Numbered from the stretch's first letter, positions 30,101 through 38,676 are shown. The stretch: 64,000 bases of DNA from Clostridia bacterium (GCA_017450005.1 JAFSYM010000026.1:1-64000); one strand, 5' to 3'. The notes: a model not told the origin generated them from the letters alone. Made by a program: numbers and translations.

Positions 30101-31329
30101 ACGAATATGTCATCATCGGCAACGGCGTCGCCGCGGCCGGCTGCATCGAGGGTATCCGAAGCGCGGATGCGGACGGGCGCATCACCGTCATTTCCAAAGA
30201 AACGCATCCCGTCTACTGCCGTCCGCTGATTTCCTATTATCTTGAGGGAAAAACCGACCTTGCGCGTATGCCGTACCGCGACGCGGATTTTTATGAAAAG
30301 AACGGCTGCCGCGTGCTGTACGGCAGAACGGCAGAACAGGCAGACGCGGCGAATCGCACGGTCACGCTGGACGACGGCACGGTTTTGCCGTACACGTCTG
30401 TGTGCATAGCGACCGGTTCCGCGCCGTTTGTGCCGCCGATTGCCGGGCTGGACACGGTACCCGTCGCCTGCACATTTATGACGCTCGACGACGCGCTCGC
30501 GCTCGAACAGGCAACGCAGACGCCCCGGCACGTGCTGATTATCGGCGCGGGGTTGATCGGACTCAAATGCGCCGAAGGTCTGCACGGCAGAGCCGCGTCC
30601 ATCACGGTCTGCGATCTGGCGGATCACGTGCTGCCGAGCATCCTCGACGCGGACAGCGCATCCGTTTTGCAAACACATCTCGAACAAAACGGCATACAGT
30701 TCCGTTTGTCGGACACGGTAGAATGCTTTTGCGGCAATACTGCGCATATGCGTTCCGGTGAAACGATCCGCTTCGACGTGCTTGTGCTTGCCGTCGGTGT
30801 GCGCGCGAACGCTGCGCTTGCAAAAGACTGCGGCTGCGAAACAAACCGCGGTATCCTTGTGGACGTCAGCATGGAAACGACCGTTTCCGGCATTTATGCC
30901 GCAGGCGACTGCACGGAAGGGACGGATATTTCTGCCGGGCAGAAAAGAGTGCTCGCGATTTTGCCCAACGCCTATATGCAGGGCTTCGCTGCAGGCATGA
31001 ATATGGCGGGCGCAGAAGCCTCGTTCGACAACGCGATCCCCATGAACGCCATCGGCTTTTTCGGGCTGCACACGATGACGGCAGGCACGTACGATGGTGA
31101 GGTCTATACGGAAGAAACCGAAACGTCCCGTAAAAAACTGTATACAAAGGACGGCCTGCTGAAAGGCTTTATTCTGATCGGCGACACGACGCGTGCGGGA
31201 CTGTATACCGCTCTGATCCGCAACCGTACGCCGCTGGACAGTTTTGATTTCGACACAATGAAAAAAACAGCCACATTCGCTTCCCTTTCTGCGGATATGC
31301 GAAAAAGATGCTTCGGAGGTGTGGTATAA
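30097..31329 (+). CDS. FAD-dependent NAD(P)H oxidoreductase, GOGAT electron donor
   Basis: 410 aa, pyridine nucleotide-disulphide oxidoreductase class II, like NirB or rubredoxin reductase. FAD site YVIIGNGVAAAGCIEGIR, NAD(P) site VLIIGAGLIGLKCAEGL, and the GIYAAGDCTEG segment near residue 270. There is no redox-active CxxC, so it passes electrons one by one, fitting the ferredoxin upstream. It replaces the usual GltD small subunit. The stop TAA shares its last A with the next ATG. Confidence 0.9.
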   Translation: MNEYVIIGNGVAAAGCIEGIRSADADGRITVISKETHPVYCRPLISYYLEGKTDLARMPYRDADFYEKNGCRVLYGRTAEQADAANRTVTLDDGTVLPYTSVCIATGSAPFVPPIAGLDTVPVACTFMTLDDALALEQATQTPRHVLIIGAGLIGLKCAEGLHGRAASITVCDLADHVLPSILDADSASVLQTHLEQNGIQFRLSDTVECFCGNTAHMRSGETIRFDVLVLAVGVRANAALAKDCGCETNRGILVDVSMETTVSGIYAAGDCTEGTDISAGQKRVLAILPNAYMQGFAAGMNMAGAEASFDNAIPMNAIGFFGLHTMTAGTYDGEVYTEETETSRKKLYTKDGLLKGFILIGDTTRAGLYTALIRNRTPLDSFDFDTMKKTATFASLSADMRKRCFGGVV

Positions 31330-32042
31330 TGCCGGATGTAAGAGGATTGGATCACCGCGCGGTCAACGCGATCCTGCGCGAGACAGAGGGCGGCTGCACG
31401 CTGACGGGCTGCTGCGGCCAGCGCTTCATCGGCGCAGGCATGTCCGGCAAGAATATCTGTATTCAGGGCATACCCGGCAATGCGCTCGGCGCGTATCTCA
31501 ACGGCGGCACGATCACGGTCGCGGGCAACGCGCAGGACGCGGTCGGCGACACGATGAACGCCGGCCGGATCATCGTGCACGGCAGCATCGGCGACGCGGC
31601 AGGCTACGCGATGCGCGGCGGCGAAATATTCGTGCGCGGCAGTGCGGGGTACCGCGCCGGCATCCACATGAAGGCATACCGGGAGAAGTCACCGCTTCTT
31701 GTCATCGGCGGAACGGCCGGCAGCTTTCTCGGCGAGTACCAGGCAGGCGGCACAATCATTGTGCTGGGGCTGGAGTCGGACAGAAAGATCGTCAGCTTTT
31801 TCCCCTGCACGGGCATGCACGGCGGCAAAATGTATCTGCGTTCCTCATGCACGGACATCACATTTCCGTCGCAGGTTACGGCACGTGCCGCGGACGAAAC
31901 CGATCTGCGGCAGCTTCGCGTGCACCTGAGCGGGTACTGCGATGTGTTCGGCCTGGATCTGAACGCCGTTCTGGACGCCCCGTTCACCGTTGTCACGCCG
32001 GACAGCGCCAATCCGTACAAGCAAATGTATATCATGAATTAA
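31329..32042 (+). CDS. Glutamate synthase, GXGXG (alpha-3) subunit
   Basis: 237 aa from ATG 31329 (MPDVRGLDHRAVN); GGAGGTGTGGTATA supports it over the frame start at 31308. The right-handed beta-helix GXGXG domain of GOGAT: IGAGMSGKNICIQGIPGNAL, GGTITVAGNAQDAVGDTMN, GRIIVHGSIGDAAGYAM, GGEIFVRGSAGYRAGIHMK. It completes the split enzyme as structural subunit. About the last 75 residues (from GLESDR) are less typical. Confidence 0.9.
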   Translation: MPDVRGLDHRAVNAILRETEGGCTLTGCCGQRFIGAGMSGKNICIQGIPGNALGAYLNGGTITVAGNAQDAVGDTMNAGRIIVHGSIGDAAGYAMRGGEIFVRGSAGYRAGIHMKAYREKSPLLVIGGTAGSFLGEYQAGGTIIVLGLESDRKIVSFFPCTGMHGGKMYLRSSCTDITFPSQVTARAADETDLRQLRVHLSGYCDVFGLDLNAVLDAPFTVVTPDSANPYKQMYIMN

Positions 32043-32061
32043 CCACAAAGGTGAGGATAAC

Positions 32062-33270
32062 ATGCTGTATTCCAAAGATGAGATTATGCAGTTCACACGC
32101 GAGGACGACGTCAAGTTCATTCGTCTGGCGTTTTGCGACGTGTTCGGCAGACCGAAAAACATTTCCATCATGCCGGACGAGCTCGAGCGTGCTTTTACAT
32201 ACGGCATTGCGTTCGACGGCTCTGCGATCCGCGGTTTCGGCAGCGTGACGCACAGCGATCTGCTGCTGCATCCGCAGCCGGAAACCCTGGCGGCGCTGCC
32301 GTGGCGTCCGGAAACCGGACGGGTCGTGCGGATGTACGCCACTGTCACGTACCCGGACGGAACGCCGTTTGAGTGCGACACACGCACGCTTCTGAAAAAT
32401 GCCATGCGTGACGCACAGGGCGCCGGATTTCAGTTTTATTTCGGCGCCGAGCAGGAATTTTATCTGTTCCGTCTGGACGCAAACGGCAGACCGACGAAAG
32501 AGCCGTGCGATACTGCCGGGTATATGGATATGGCGCCGGACGATCACGGCGAAAACGTGCGGCGTGAAATCTGTCTGACGCTCGAACAGATGGGCATTCG
32601 CCCGGAAAGCTCGCATCACGAAGAAGGCCCCGGTCAAAACGAGATCGACTTCCGCTATGCGGACGCGTTGGCTGCCGCCGACAACACGATCACATTTCAG
32701 ACCGTCGTCAAAACCATCGCGCACCGCAACGGTCTGTGCGCGGACTTCTCCGCCAAGCCTCTGGAGAATGCACCCGGCAACGGGTTCCATATCAACACCT
32801 CGTTCCAGCCGTGCAGCGAAACGCTCGCGCAGCACATGATCGCAGGCGTCCTCAAAAACATTGCCGATATGACGCTGTTCCTGAACCCGACCGAAAACGC
32901 GTACACGCGCTTGGGCAAGCAGAAAGCGCCGTCGTATATTTCCTGGTCGCGCGAAAACCGCTCGCAGCTCGTGCGCATTCCCGCTGCCGTCGGTGAAAAT
33001 GAGCGCATGGAGCTGCGCTCGCCCGATCCGACAGCTAACCCGTATCTGGCGTTTGCGCTGATGATTTACGCGTCGCTGGAGGGCATAAGCGAAAAGATCG
33101 TCCTGCCGCAGCCGGCCGATTTGAATCTGTTTGAAGCGGACGAAAAAACGCTTGCGCAGTTTAAGCGCCTACCGGAAACGATTGAAGCCGCGCGCGCCCT
33201 GGCCGAAAACAGCCGCTTTATCCGCGCGCACATTCCCGAAGCGATCATCCGCAGCTACTGCGGCAAATAA
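32062..33270 (+). CDS. glnA: Glutamine synthetase type I, short form
   Basis: 402 aa. Core motifs are complete: FDGSAIRGFGSVTHSDLLL, FGAEQEFYLF, EEGPGQNEIDFRYADAL, NGFHINTSF and LRSPDPTANPYLAFAL. It ends at IPEAIIRSYCGK, about 40 residues earlier than the usual Bacillus-type GSI, so the C-terminal strap that contacts the opposite ring, and the adenylylation region, are missing. It pairs with GOGAT here; a second, unrelated GSIII is made on the other strand. RBS AAGGTGAGGATAAC. Confidence 0.92.
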   Translation: MLYSKDEIMQFTREDDVKFIRLAFCDVFGRPKNISIMPDELERAFTYGIAFDGSAIRGFGSVTHSDLLLHPQPETLAALPWRPETGRVVRMYATVTYPDGTPFECDTRTLLKNAMRDAQGAGFQFYFGAEQEFYLFRLDANGRPTKEPCDTAGYMDMAPDDHGENVRREICLTLEQMGIRPESSHHEEGPGQNEIDFRYADALAAADNTITFQTVVKTIAHRNGLCADFSAKPLENAPGNGFHINTSFQPCSETLAQHMIAGVLKNIADMTLFLNPTENAYTRLGKQKAPSYISWSRENRSQLVRIPAAVGENERMELRSPDPTANPYLAFALMIYASLEGISEKIVLPQPADLNLFEADEKTLAQFKRLPETIEAARALAENSRFIRAHIPEAIIRSYCGK

Positions 33271-33302
33271 ATCCGGCAAAATACGAAAGGAGGAGAGCCT
33301 GT

Positions 33303-33887
33303 ATGATGGAAGAACATGCCTACAGCGTGCTGCTTGTGTCCGCATCGGAATCGTTCAACGAATCCCTTCTGGCTCTCCTGCGTGCATTCGGATGCGCCGT
33401 CGTAAAAACTGTCGACAATATCAGCGCAGCCAAGCGCGCGTCTGCCGAGCGCGTCTATGATTTTGTGATCGTCAACACACCTCTGCCGGACGATATGGGC
33501 GTGCGTTTTGCGGTCGACGTCTGTACTGCCGGCGACAGTGTGGTGCTGCTGCTGGTGCGAAACGAACTGCACGACGAAATCCGTGGCAAAGTGACGGCGC
33601 ACGGTGTGTTCACGCTCGCAAAACCGGTCTCGAAACCGATGATGCGCATCTCGCTCGGCTGGATGGCAAGCGTGCGCGAACGGCTGCGCAAAGCAGAAAA
33701 GAAAGCCGTCTCCATCGAGGAAAAGATGGCGGAGATCCGGCTTGTCAACCGCGCCAAATGGGCGCTGATCGAACAGGAAGGCATGACCGAAACCGAGGCG
33801 CACCGTTTTATCGAAAAGCGTGCCATGGACCGGTGCGTCCCCCGACGCACCATCGCGGAAGAGATTCTGAACCAGATCAAAACATAA
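33303..33887 (+). CDS. ANTAR-domain antiterminator, NitR-like
   Basis: 194 aa. Residues 1-115 are a receiver-like domain whose phospho-acceptor position is Asn (VIVNTPLP), so it is a pseudo-receiver. A coiled coil follows (about 120-140). The ANTAR domain (about 140-190) reads EIRLVNRAKWALIEQEGMTE and TEAHRFIEKRAMD. ANTAR proteins bind paired hairpins and prevent termination. An ANTAR gene (nitR) is known beside glnA in Clostridium saccharobutylicum, where it controls nitrogen assimilation. The probable targets are the leader hairpins of gdhA, glnN and this operon. Signal input is unknown. Confidence 0.92.
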   Translation: MMEEHAYSVLLVSASESFNESLLALLRAFGCAVVKTVDNISAAKRASAERVYDFVIVNTPLPDDMGVRFAVDVCTAGDSVVLLLVRNELHDEIRGKVTAHGVFTLAKPVSKPMMRISLGWMASVRERLRKAEKKAVSIEEKMAEIRLVNRAKWALIEQEGMTETEAHRFIEKRAMDRCVPRRTIAEEILNQIKT

Positions 33888-33943
33888 AGACAGAACGGCT
33901 AAAACAGAATCGGAATCCACAACAGACATTGCTTAATACAAAC

Positions 33944-33996
33944 AAAGAAGAGACCTTTCACCTGATATTTACGGATGAAAAGTCTCTTCCTTTGTT
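33944..33996. terminator. Bidirectional terminator between GOGAT operon and accessory cluster
   Basis: GAAGAGAC (33947-33954) pairs with GTCTCTTC (33982-33989) in a long stem extended by TTTCA/TGAAA, flanked by AACAAA and TTTGTT. It can terminate the ANTAR transcript and the oppositely oriented small membrane gene, whose stop abuts it. Confidence 0.85.
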
Positions 33997-34283
33997 TAAT
34001 GAGATCCATCGTTGCGCCCGGCCGGATCGTCAGAATTCCGGATTCGTTTTCTGATCTGCGAGTAGCGGCGCAAAAAGTAAATGATCGCTTCTAAGCACAG
34101 CGATGTTTCCAGCGGGTTTTCCAGCAGGAACGAGCTGCACCAGCCTCTTTTTAACAGAATGGAAATCGGCAGCATGTTGACAAAGCAGAGCGTTATCCCG
34201 ATCAGAAAAATCGCGACCATCCATGCCAACGTCATGAATTGAAGGCAGGTCATGACCACCTGACCGTAGCCGGTTTTGTTCAT
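33996..34283 (-). CDS. 95-aa putative membrane protein
   Basis: From ATG 34283 (MNKTGYGQVVMTCLQF; AAGGTCAAGTGACA before it). One clear membrane helix (TLAWMVAIFLIGITLCFVN, about 17-38), a second weaker segment near 60-75, and a basic C-terminal tail (RRYSQIRKRIR). Not recognised. It is the last gene of the minus-strand mobile-type cluster and is preceded by a strong hairpin. Confidence 0.45.
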   Translation of the reverse strand: MNKTGYGQVVMTCLQFMTLAWMVAIFLIGITLCFVNMLPISILLKRGWCSSFLLENPLETSLCLEAIIYFLRRYSQIRKRIRNSDDPAGRNDGSH

Positions 34284-34308
34284 TGTCACTTGACCTTGTG
34301 TTGGTTGC

Positions 34309-34339
34309 CAACGCAGGCAGTTTAAAACCGCCTGCGTTG
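34309..34339. other. Perfect 10-bp inverted repeat
   Basis: CAACGCAGGC/GCCTGCGTTG with an 11-nt A/T loop, in the 116-nt gap between the SH3/Big protein and the small membrane gene. Without a U-tract on the minus strand it may be a transcript-processing or weak termination site. Confidence 0.5.
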
Positions 34340-34399
34340 TGGGTGGACGTTCGGATGAAGCGCCGCATGGCGCCGACTGCGGGAATCTGACTTGCGCGG

Positions 34400-35914
34400 T
34401 TATCTGACGAAGCAGTTTGACGTGCAGTTGATCGCCCAGTACACGCATTTGCCGACGTTCTCGAAATCCTGCGCATTTCCGATCAACGTATTCGGATACT
34501 GCTTTTTCGCCACATAGACGCGATATTCGCTGTGGTCTGCTCCCAGTTTCAGGCTCGATCCGGAGTCCACATCGCCTTCCCAGATCCATGCGCCGTTGTA
34601 GTCCCGGAGCGTGACGTGCATCTTGCCGCTTGTTTTACGGCCGGTCATATCGTAGCTGAACACCTTGATGTAGGCTGTTCCGCGGTTTTTGTTCAGGCAG
34701 ACCCGCGTATACCCTTTTGCGACATATCCCTGGTCAAAGTTTCCTGTCTTCCATGTTTCCTTCGCGCTGACACGTACGGAAACAGACGCCGAATACCCCG
34801 TTGACGCTCTGACCGTGATCGTTGCTGTCCCTGCTTTTTTGGCTGTTACAGTGCCCGATGAGGATACCGAAACAACACCGGTGTCCGAGGATGACCAGGT
34901 GTAAGACGATGCGCCGGGGACTGACTTCGCCTTGTAATAGACCACGTCTCCTGCCGTAAGCAGCGTGTCCGACGCAGAGCAGTCAATATATACGCCCTTG
35001 ACCGTGACGGAACAAGTTGCTGTATAGCCGTTTATGGTCTTTGCGGTTATCGTTGCCGTTCCCGGTTGGTTGGCTGTGATTCTTCCTTTCGACACGGACA
35101 CAACGCCGGAATTGGAGGAGGACCAACTGACAGATTTGTTTCCTGCGTTCGACGGATATACGGTCGCTGTCAGGGTATAGCTGCTTCCTTTACTGATCGA
35201 GACAGACGAGGTATTTAACCGAATACCGGTCGGACTGACGGAAGCGGACGTGTCCTTGACGGTGATCGTTCTGGTGTTGGTGCCCGAAAGCGAACCGGTA
35301 ATCTTCGATTGGATTTTCCACGTGCCGACAGTATCCAGCGTCTGGCCGATCCAGTTGCAGTCGCAGTCATTGTATGTGTACGTGAAGGCGCAGCTTCCGT
35401 TCGGGCGGTAGATGGACAAAGTCATATTGCAGGTGCCGCTGCCGTAGGATTTGTACAGGTTTCCGTCGACGTCATGCAGATAGCCCCAGACATACACAAA
35501 CGTGCCCTTGGAAAATGAACCGGCTTCGTAACTTCTTGCCTGTGAAAGCTGATAGCCGGAGCCCCTTACGCTGGCGAACACATCGTTATAGGAGCTTCTC
35601 GGACTGCCGCATCCGCTGTAACGACAATAGTCCAGACACACCCAGCCGCTTTGGTTTCCGTTCGTGCAGCGGATCGAGGACGTGTAGCCCCAGGAACCGC
35701 TTGTCCGACTTACGGTAAAGGATATGTTGGGTGATGCTGCGCCAACGCGGGCATATCCGGAACCGGGACCCGTGCGGACATTGACGCCTGCCGACGTGTT
35801 TACGGTGTATGTGCCGTTGCTGTAAGCGCTTGCTGTGAAGGTCGCGACGGCTAAGACGCACATCACGGCAAGAATGGTGGATAACACTCTCTTCATTGTG
35901 CATGTTTTATACAT
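34400..35914 (-). CDS. Secreted SH3b/Big_2 protein
   Basis: 504 aa; AAGGAGAATTTGCC selects ATG 35914. A signal peptide (VLSTILAVMCVLAVATFTAS) is followed by a bacterial SH3 domain (TVNTSAGVNVRTGPGSGYAR, about 35-100), a beta-rich domain (about 105-225), and two Big_2 Ig-like repeats (SVSISKGSSYTLTATVYPSN with GTATITAKTINGYTATCSV; then GTATITVRASTGYSASVSV). A C-terminal domain rich in aromatic residues ends WAINCTSNCFVR. SH3b and Big domains bind or present on the cell wall; no enzyme domain was found. Confidence 0.82.
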   Translation of the reverse strand: MYKTCTMKRVLSTILAVMCVLAVATFTASAYSNGTYTVNTSAGVNVRTGPGSGYARVGAASPNISFTVSRTSGSWGYTSSIRCTNGNQSGWVCLDYCRYSGCGSPRSSYNDVFASVRGSGYQLSQARSYEAGSFSKGTFVYVWGYLHDVDGNLYKSYGSGTCNMTLSIYRPNGSCAFTYTYNDCDCNWIGQTLDTVGTWKIQSKITGSLSGTNTRTITVKDTSASVSPTGIRLNTSSVSISKGSSYTLTATVYPSNAGNKSVSWSSSNSGVVSVSKGRITANQPGTATITAKTINGYTATCSVTVKGVYIDCSASDTLLTAGDVVYYKAKSVPGASSYTWSSSDTGVVSVSSSGTVTAKKAGTATITVRASTGYSASVSVRVSAKETWKTGNFDQGYVAKGYTRVCLNKNRGTAYIKVFSYDMTGRKTSGKMHVTLRDYNGAWIWEGDVDSGSSLKLGADHSEYRVYVAKKQYPNTLIGNAQDFENVGKCVYWAINCTSNCFVR

Positions 35915-36089
35915 GGCAAATTCTCCTTATCAGATAAATGTTGTTTTTGTGTACAGACGGATTCCGGGATAATTGCCTTTTGCCCGATCGTCAGGATGAG
36001 TCGTGATGTACATGATTGGAATGACGGGTGCCGAAAAAATGTCTTGTCCTATGTACCACCGTCTAACCTCCTTTCCGGATCTTCCTTGG

Positions 36090-36109
36090 AAAAAAAGCGG
36101 CCGAAGCCG
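36090..36109 (-). terminator. Probable terminator after VirD4-like gene
   Basis: On the minus strand CGGC-TTCG-GCCG then CTTTTTTT, 12 nt past the VirD4-like stop. The remaining gap (35915-36089) holds a good ribosome site (AAAGGAGG near 36070) in front of only very short frames; one reads IMYITTHPDDRAKGNYPGI and may be a decayed gene. Confidence 0.6.
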
Positions 36110-36120
36110 ATCTTGGTCGA

Positions 36121-37389
36121 TTACGCCACTCTGTGATCGTTATCCCCGTCTTTCTCCGACGACCTGATAAACAACAGGTACATCGGATCCGACAGAGTGT
36201 CGTATCTCGGAGCAATCACGGGCTGTTTGCCGGACCGGAACACAATCACACTTCCCATTTCCATGAACATTACCTCCTCAAGAGGAAGGTTGATTATCTG
36301 GCTTATATATTCGCAGGTTTTCTTATTCATGCCGCCCGGCAAATAAGCCACGCTGCTGCAGTTGTCCATGATCACAGTAGCGGAATCCGGCCCGTATGTG
36401 GCGTCCAACTGAGATAAACTCTGGCAGAGCATAAGGCTGCTGATGCCTGCAGCTCTGAAAGTCGATATGGATTTCTCATAGTTCTGAATGGGAAAGCCGC
36501 AGCTGAAATCATCGAAAATCAACTTCACGTCTCTCGGCAGCCGATGATTCTTTCGCGTTTCGGCATATTCCATCAGGCGGCGGATAGCGATTCCGAACAG
36601 AAGATTCGCGAAACCGTATTGCGCAGTCCTGACCGGGCTTGTGAGAATGAAGATAGCGGTACGATCTGTCGCAAAATCCTCAAAGCGGATGTTCGCATCC
36701 CTGCTCATAGCCGATTGAATCGACACGGGGAACATATTTTGAATGGACTTCTCCAGATCATCTCTTGCACATCCTGCCGTTCCGTACGGCAACTGCGTAA
36801 AGGACATGAATTTACGTACCGCAACGGAATCTGGCGCCATGCTTTCAAGCCTCGAAAACTCTCTGTCCAGCGATGTGACGATGCCTTTGCCGTCCTCCTT
36901 GATTTTCAGCCTGTAGAAAAGATCAATGACCTTTTTCATGGTCGGGTTGTCTTCGGTCATTATAACGAAATAGATCAGAGCGGTCATCAGCGATTCGTTT
37001 GCTTCGCGCCAATAAGGGTCAAATTTCGTTGCACGCTGATAATCGGGGTTTCCGTTTGCGATTTGCCGTGCAAGTTCCTGAATATCATCAACTGAGGAAA
37101 CATACAGAAGCGGATCCGGAATCAGATCGCCTCTTCCGGGGTTTGCCAGGTTCCATACATAGGTCTTATATCCCCGTTCCTTAAAAAAGGACACGGCGCT
37201 TGAAACCACGCTGCGCTTGGCGAATGTGCCGATCAGACTGCTGTCTCTCATATGGCAGAGCGTCGGAAGCACGATCGACATGCTTTTGCCTGTCCCGGTT
37301 CCTCCGAAAACGATCTGATTGTCGTTGGGTCTGTCCGACCCCAGTCCTCCGTCAAGAATAACGTCCTTAGCAAGAATGACTTTATCCAT
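36121..37389 (-). CDS. VirD4/TraG-type coupling ATPase
   Basis: 422 aa. Walker A GGTGTGKS at 29-36, Walker B VKLIFDDFSCG near 292, and VKLIFDDF/LMLCQSLSQLDATYG as in TraG/VirD4 type IV coupling proteins. These hexameric ATPases feed DNA-relaxase substrates into a conjugation channel. It lacks the N-terminal membrane helices and is about 200 residues shorter than usual, so it may be a cytoplasmic variant or a decayed one. No relaxase or VirB4 lies in the window. It follows clpP by 12 nt. Confidence 0.85.
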   Translation of the reverse strand: MDKVILAKDVILDGGLGSDRPNDNQIVFGGTGTGKSMSIVLPTLCHMRDSSLIGTFAKRSVVSSAVSFFKERGYKTYVWNLANPGRGDLIPDPLLYVSSVDDIQELARQIANGNPDYQRATKFDPYWREANESLMTALIYFVIMTEDNPTMKKVIDLFYRLKIKEDGKGIVTSLDREFSRLESMAPDSVAVRKFMSFTQLPYGTAGCARDDLEKSIQNMFPVSIQSAMSRDANIRFEDFATDRTAIFILTSPVRTAQYGFANLLFGIAIRRLMEYAETRKNHRLPRDVKLIFDDFSCGFPIQNYEKSISTFRAAGISSLMLCQSLSQLDATYGPDSATVIMDNCSSVAYLPGGMNKKTCEYISQIINLPLEEVMFMEMGSVIVFRSGKQPVIAPRYDTLSDPMYLLFIRSSEKDGDNDHRVA

Positions 37390-37401
37390 TTCTGTTCTCC
37401 T

Positions 37402-37980
37402 TTACACGATCGATGTAACGATCCGATCACACAAGCCGAATGCTACAGCCTCCTGCGCATTCAGGTAGTTGTCAAAGGCAATTGCCTTGTCGATACTCTC
37501 TATGTCTTTTCCCGTATCTTTTGCAAGAAGCTCTGCAATGATTCTTTTCGTTTCCATGATGGATTCGGCAGTTCTTTGAATCGATGAGGCTGATCCTGCA
37601 AATCCGCCGGAAAGCAGCGGTTCATGCAGGAGAAGCTTGCTGTGCGGCGTGGCGAAGCGGCGACCCTTCTGACCGCCTGCAAGAATGATTGCCGCCATAG
37701 ATGCGCACAACCCGATGCAATAAAGATTGATCTCTGTCCTGCACCCCTGCAGCGCATCATAGATCAGTAACCCGGCATTGATTTCGCCGCCCGGCGAGTT
37801 GATATAGACGTCGATCGGTTTGTCCCGGTTTTCTTTGGTCAAAAGCATGATCTGACGAACAAAAGCACACGCGGACATATGCGTGATTTCGCCCTCCAGA
37901 AATATCCTTCTGTCCGATAGCAGTCTGGATTCAATCGGCACAACCGTAATCCCGGAACTTGTTTTTACAATCGTTTGCAT
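37402..37980 (-). CDS. ClpP-family serine protease (S14), element-borne
   Basis: 192 aa from ATG 37980 (MQTIVKTSSG); AGAGGAGGAAGACGCATA precedes it. The catalytic triad is intact: Ser94 (GLCASMAAIIL), His119 (KLLLHEP), Asp170 (AFDNYLNAQEA). The N-terminus (GITVVPIESRLLSDRRIFLEG) resembles plasmid/phage or NMPDR-type ClpP rather than the housekeeping enzyme. It overlaps the zinc-ribbon gene by one base and is followed by the VirD4-like ATPase. It probably works with a host Clp ATPase; the substrate is unknown. Confidence 0.9.
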   Translation of the reverse strand: MQTIVKTSSGITVVPIESRLLSDRRIFLEGEITHMSACAFVRQIMLLTKENRDKPIDVYINSPGGEINAGLLIYDALQGCRTEINLYCIGLCASMAAIILAGGQKGRRFATPHSKLLLHEPLLSGGFAGSASSIQRTAESIMETKRIIAELLAKDTGKDIESIDKAIAFDNYLNAQEAVAFGLCDRIVTSIV

Positions 37981-37992
37981 TATGCGTCTTCC
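37969..37992. repeat. 24-bp seam repeat, copy 1
   Basis: Identical to 38941-38964. It covers the end of one gene (EDA, stop) and the start of the next (MQTI), with TAATG overlap. Confidence 0.9.
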
Positions 37993-38159
37993 TCCTCTTG
38001 CGCTGTAAGAAATGAATGAATGCGCGAAATCATCTGACACTTTTTACACAGAGGATTGCGCTGCCGCTGTAAGTCTTCCGGCATGATTGCATCCCCGAAA
38101 ACGGCTTTATAGCTTTTCCCGCACCGACTACACGTTAAAATCATCGACCATTTACGCAT
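37980..38159 (-). CDS. 59-aa zinc-ribbon protein
   Basis: ATG 38159 after GAAAGGAGTCGATTATTC. MRKWSMILTCSRCGKSYKAV has CxxC, and NPLCKKCQMIS has the second CxxC, 29 residues later: a small zinc ribbon. The tail is acidic (AQEEEDA). It overlaps the clpP start by one base, which suggests translational coupling. It could bind DNA/RNA or adapt ClpP; not recognised further. Confidence 0.65.
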   Translation of the reverse strand: MRKWSMILTCSRCGKSYKAVFGDAIMPEDLQRQRNPLCKKCQMISRIHSFLTAQEEEDA

Positions 38160-38204
38160 GAATAATCGACTCCTTTCATGGATGCGCTTGTGTGTTTTTC
38201 CGCG

Positions 38205-38378
38205 TTATCCTTCCGATCTCCCGCGTTTTTTTCCGGCGTCAGAACGCTTGGCACGCCAGCGTCCATCCTGGTTACGACTGCGGTTCTGCCCCGCGGTCGG
38301 TCCGGTTTTTACAACAGGTCCTCCGGTCTCCCGCGGGCTTTTTCCGGTTGGTCTTTTGGCTTCGCTTTTGAGACTCAT
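38205..38378 (-). CDS. 57-aa highly basic protein
   Basis: ATG 38378 after CAGGAGGAATAACT. Low-complexity, Lys/Arg/Gly/Pro-rich (KRPTGKSPRETGGPVVKTG, then RWRAKRSDAGKKRGRSEG), with no hydrophobic core. It is probably disordered and nucleic-acid-binding. It is part of the small-protein run on the minus strand. Confidence 0.5.
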   Translation of the reverse strand: MSLKSEAKRPTGKSPRETGGPVVKTGPTAGQNRSRNQDGRWRAKRSDAGKKRGRSEG

Positions 38379-38397
38379 AGTTATTCCTCCTGTCGTT

Positions 38398-38454
38398 TTA
38401 TCTGTATTGGTTTGTGATCGAGTGCCAAATGAAACCAAGCACATAGAATATCAT
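38398..38454 (-). CDS. 18-aa hydrophobic micropeptide
   Basis: ATG 38454 with AAAGGAGG 8 nt upstream encodes MIFYVLGFIWHSITNQYR, a possible single short membrane-surface helix. It is too short for family assignment, but the ribosome site and position in a chain of small genes support translation. Confidence 0.35.
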   Translation of the reverse strand: MIFYVLGFIWHSITNQYR

Positions 38455-38473
38455 CCCATTCGCCTCCTTTCTG

Positions 38474-38635
38474 TCAATCCTCATCTTTTTTCTTCTTTCG
38501 ATTTTGAATGCATTCCACAAGCGGGTGAATGGCGATCAGCAGGCTGCCTGTTGCAGAAATGATTTCTGCAGCCGCAAGAATCGTCCCTGCTGTGCCTGCG
38601 GCTGTTGTTGCGGCCGCTGCAATCAAAGAAAACAC
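38474..38635 (-). CDS. 53-aa hydrophobic protein, GTG start
   Basis: GTG 38635 is preferred: AGAGGAGG lies 9 nt upstream, while the in-frame ATG at 38644 directly abuts that site. The first 40 residues are Ala/Thr/Ile-rich and hydrophobic (FSLIAAAATTAAGTAGTIL, then AATEIIS-like segment), followed by CIQNRKKKKDED, giving one or two membrane helices with a positive tail. Holin-, pilin- or bacteriocin-like roles are all possible. Confidence 0.5.
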   Translation of the reverse strand: MFSLIAAAATTAAGTAGTILAAAEIISATGSLLIAIHPLVECIQNRKKKKDED

Positions 38636-38676
38636 TATAAACATCCTCCTCTGTAAAACATCAGGTTTGCAACGCC

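Noticed and set aside
29671..31071. 466-codon minus-strand frame over the ferredoxin and flavoprotein genes
   Set aside because: Antisense to two genes with clear cofactor motifs.
35915..36089. GTG-started 22-codon frame related to the MxHW micro-ORFs
   Set aside because: Only the MVH start and ribosome site agree; the rest is unrelated, so the similarity is probably chance.
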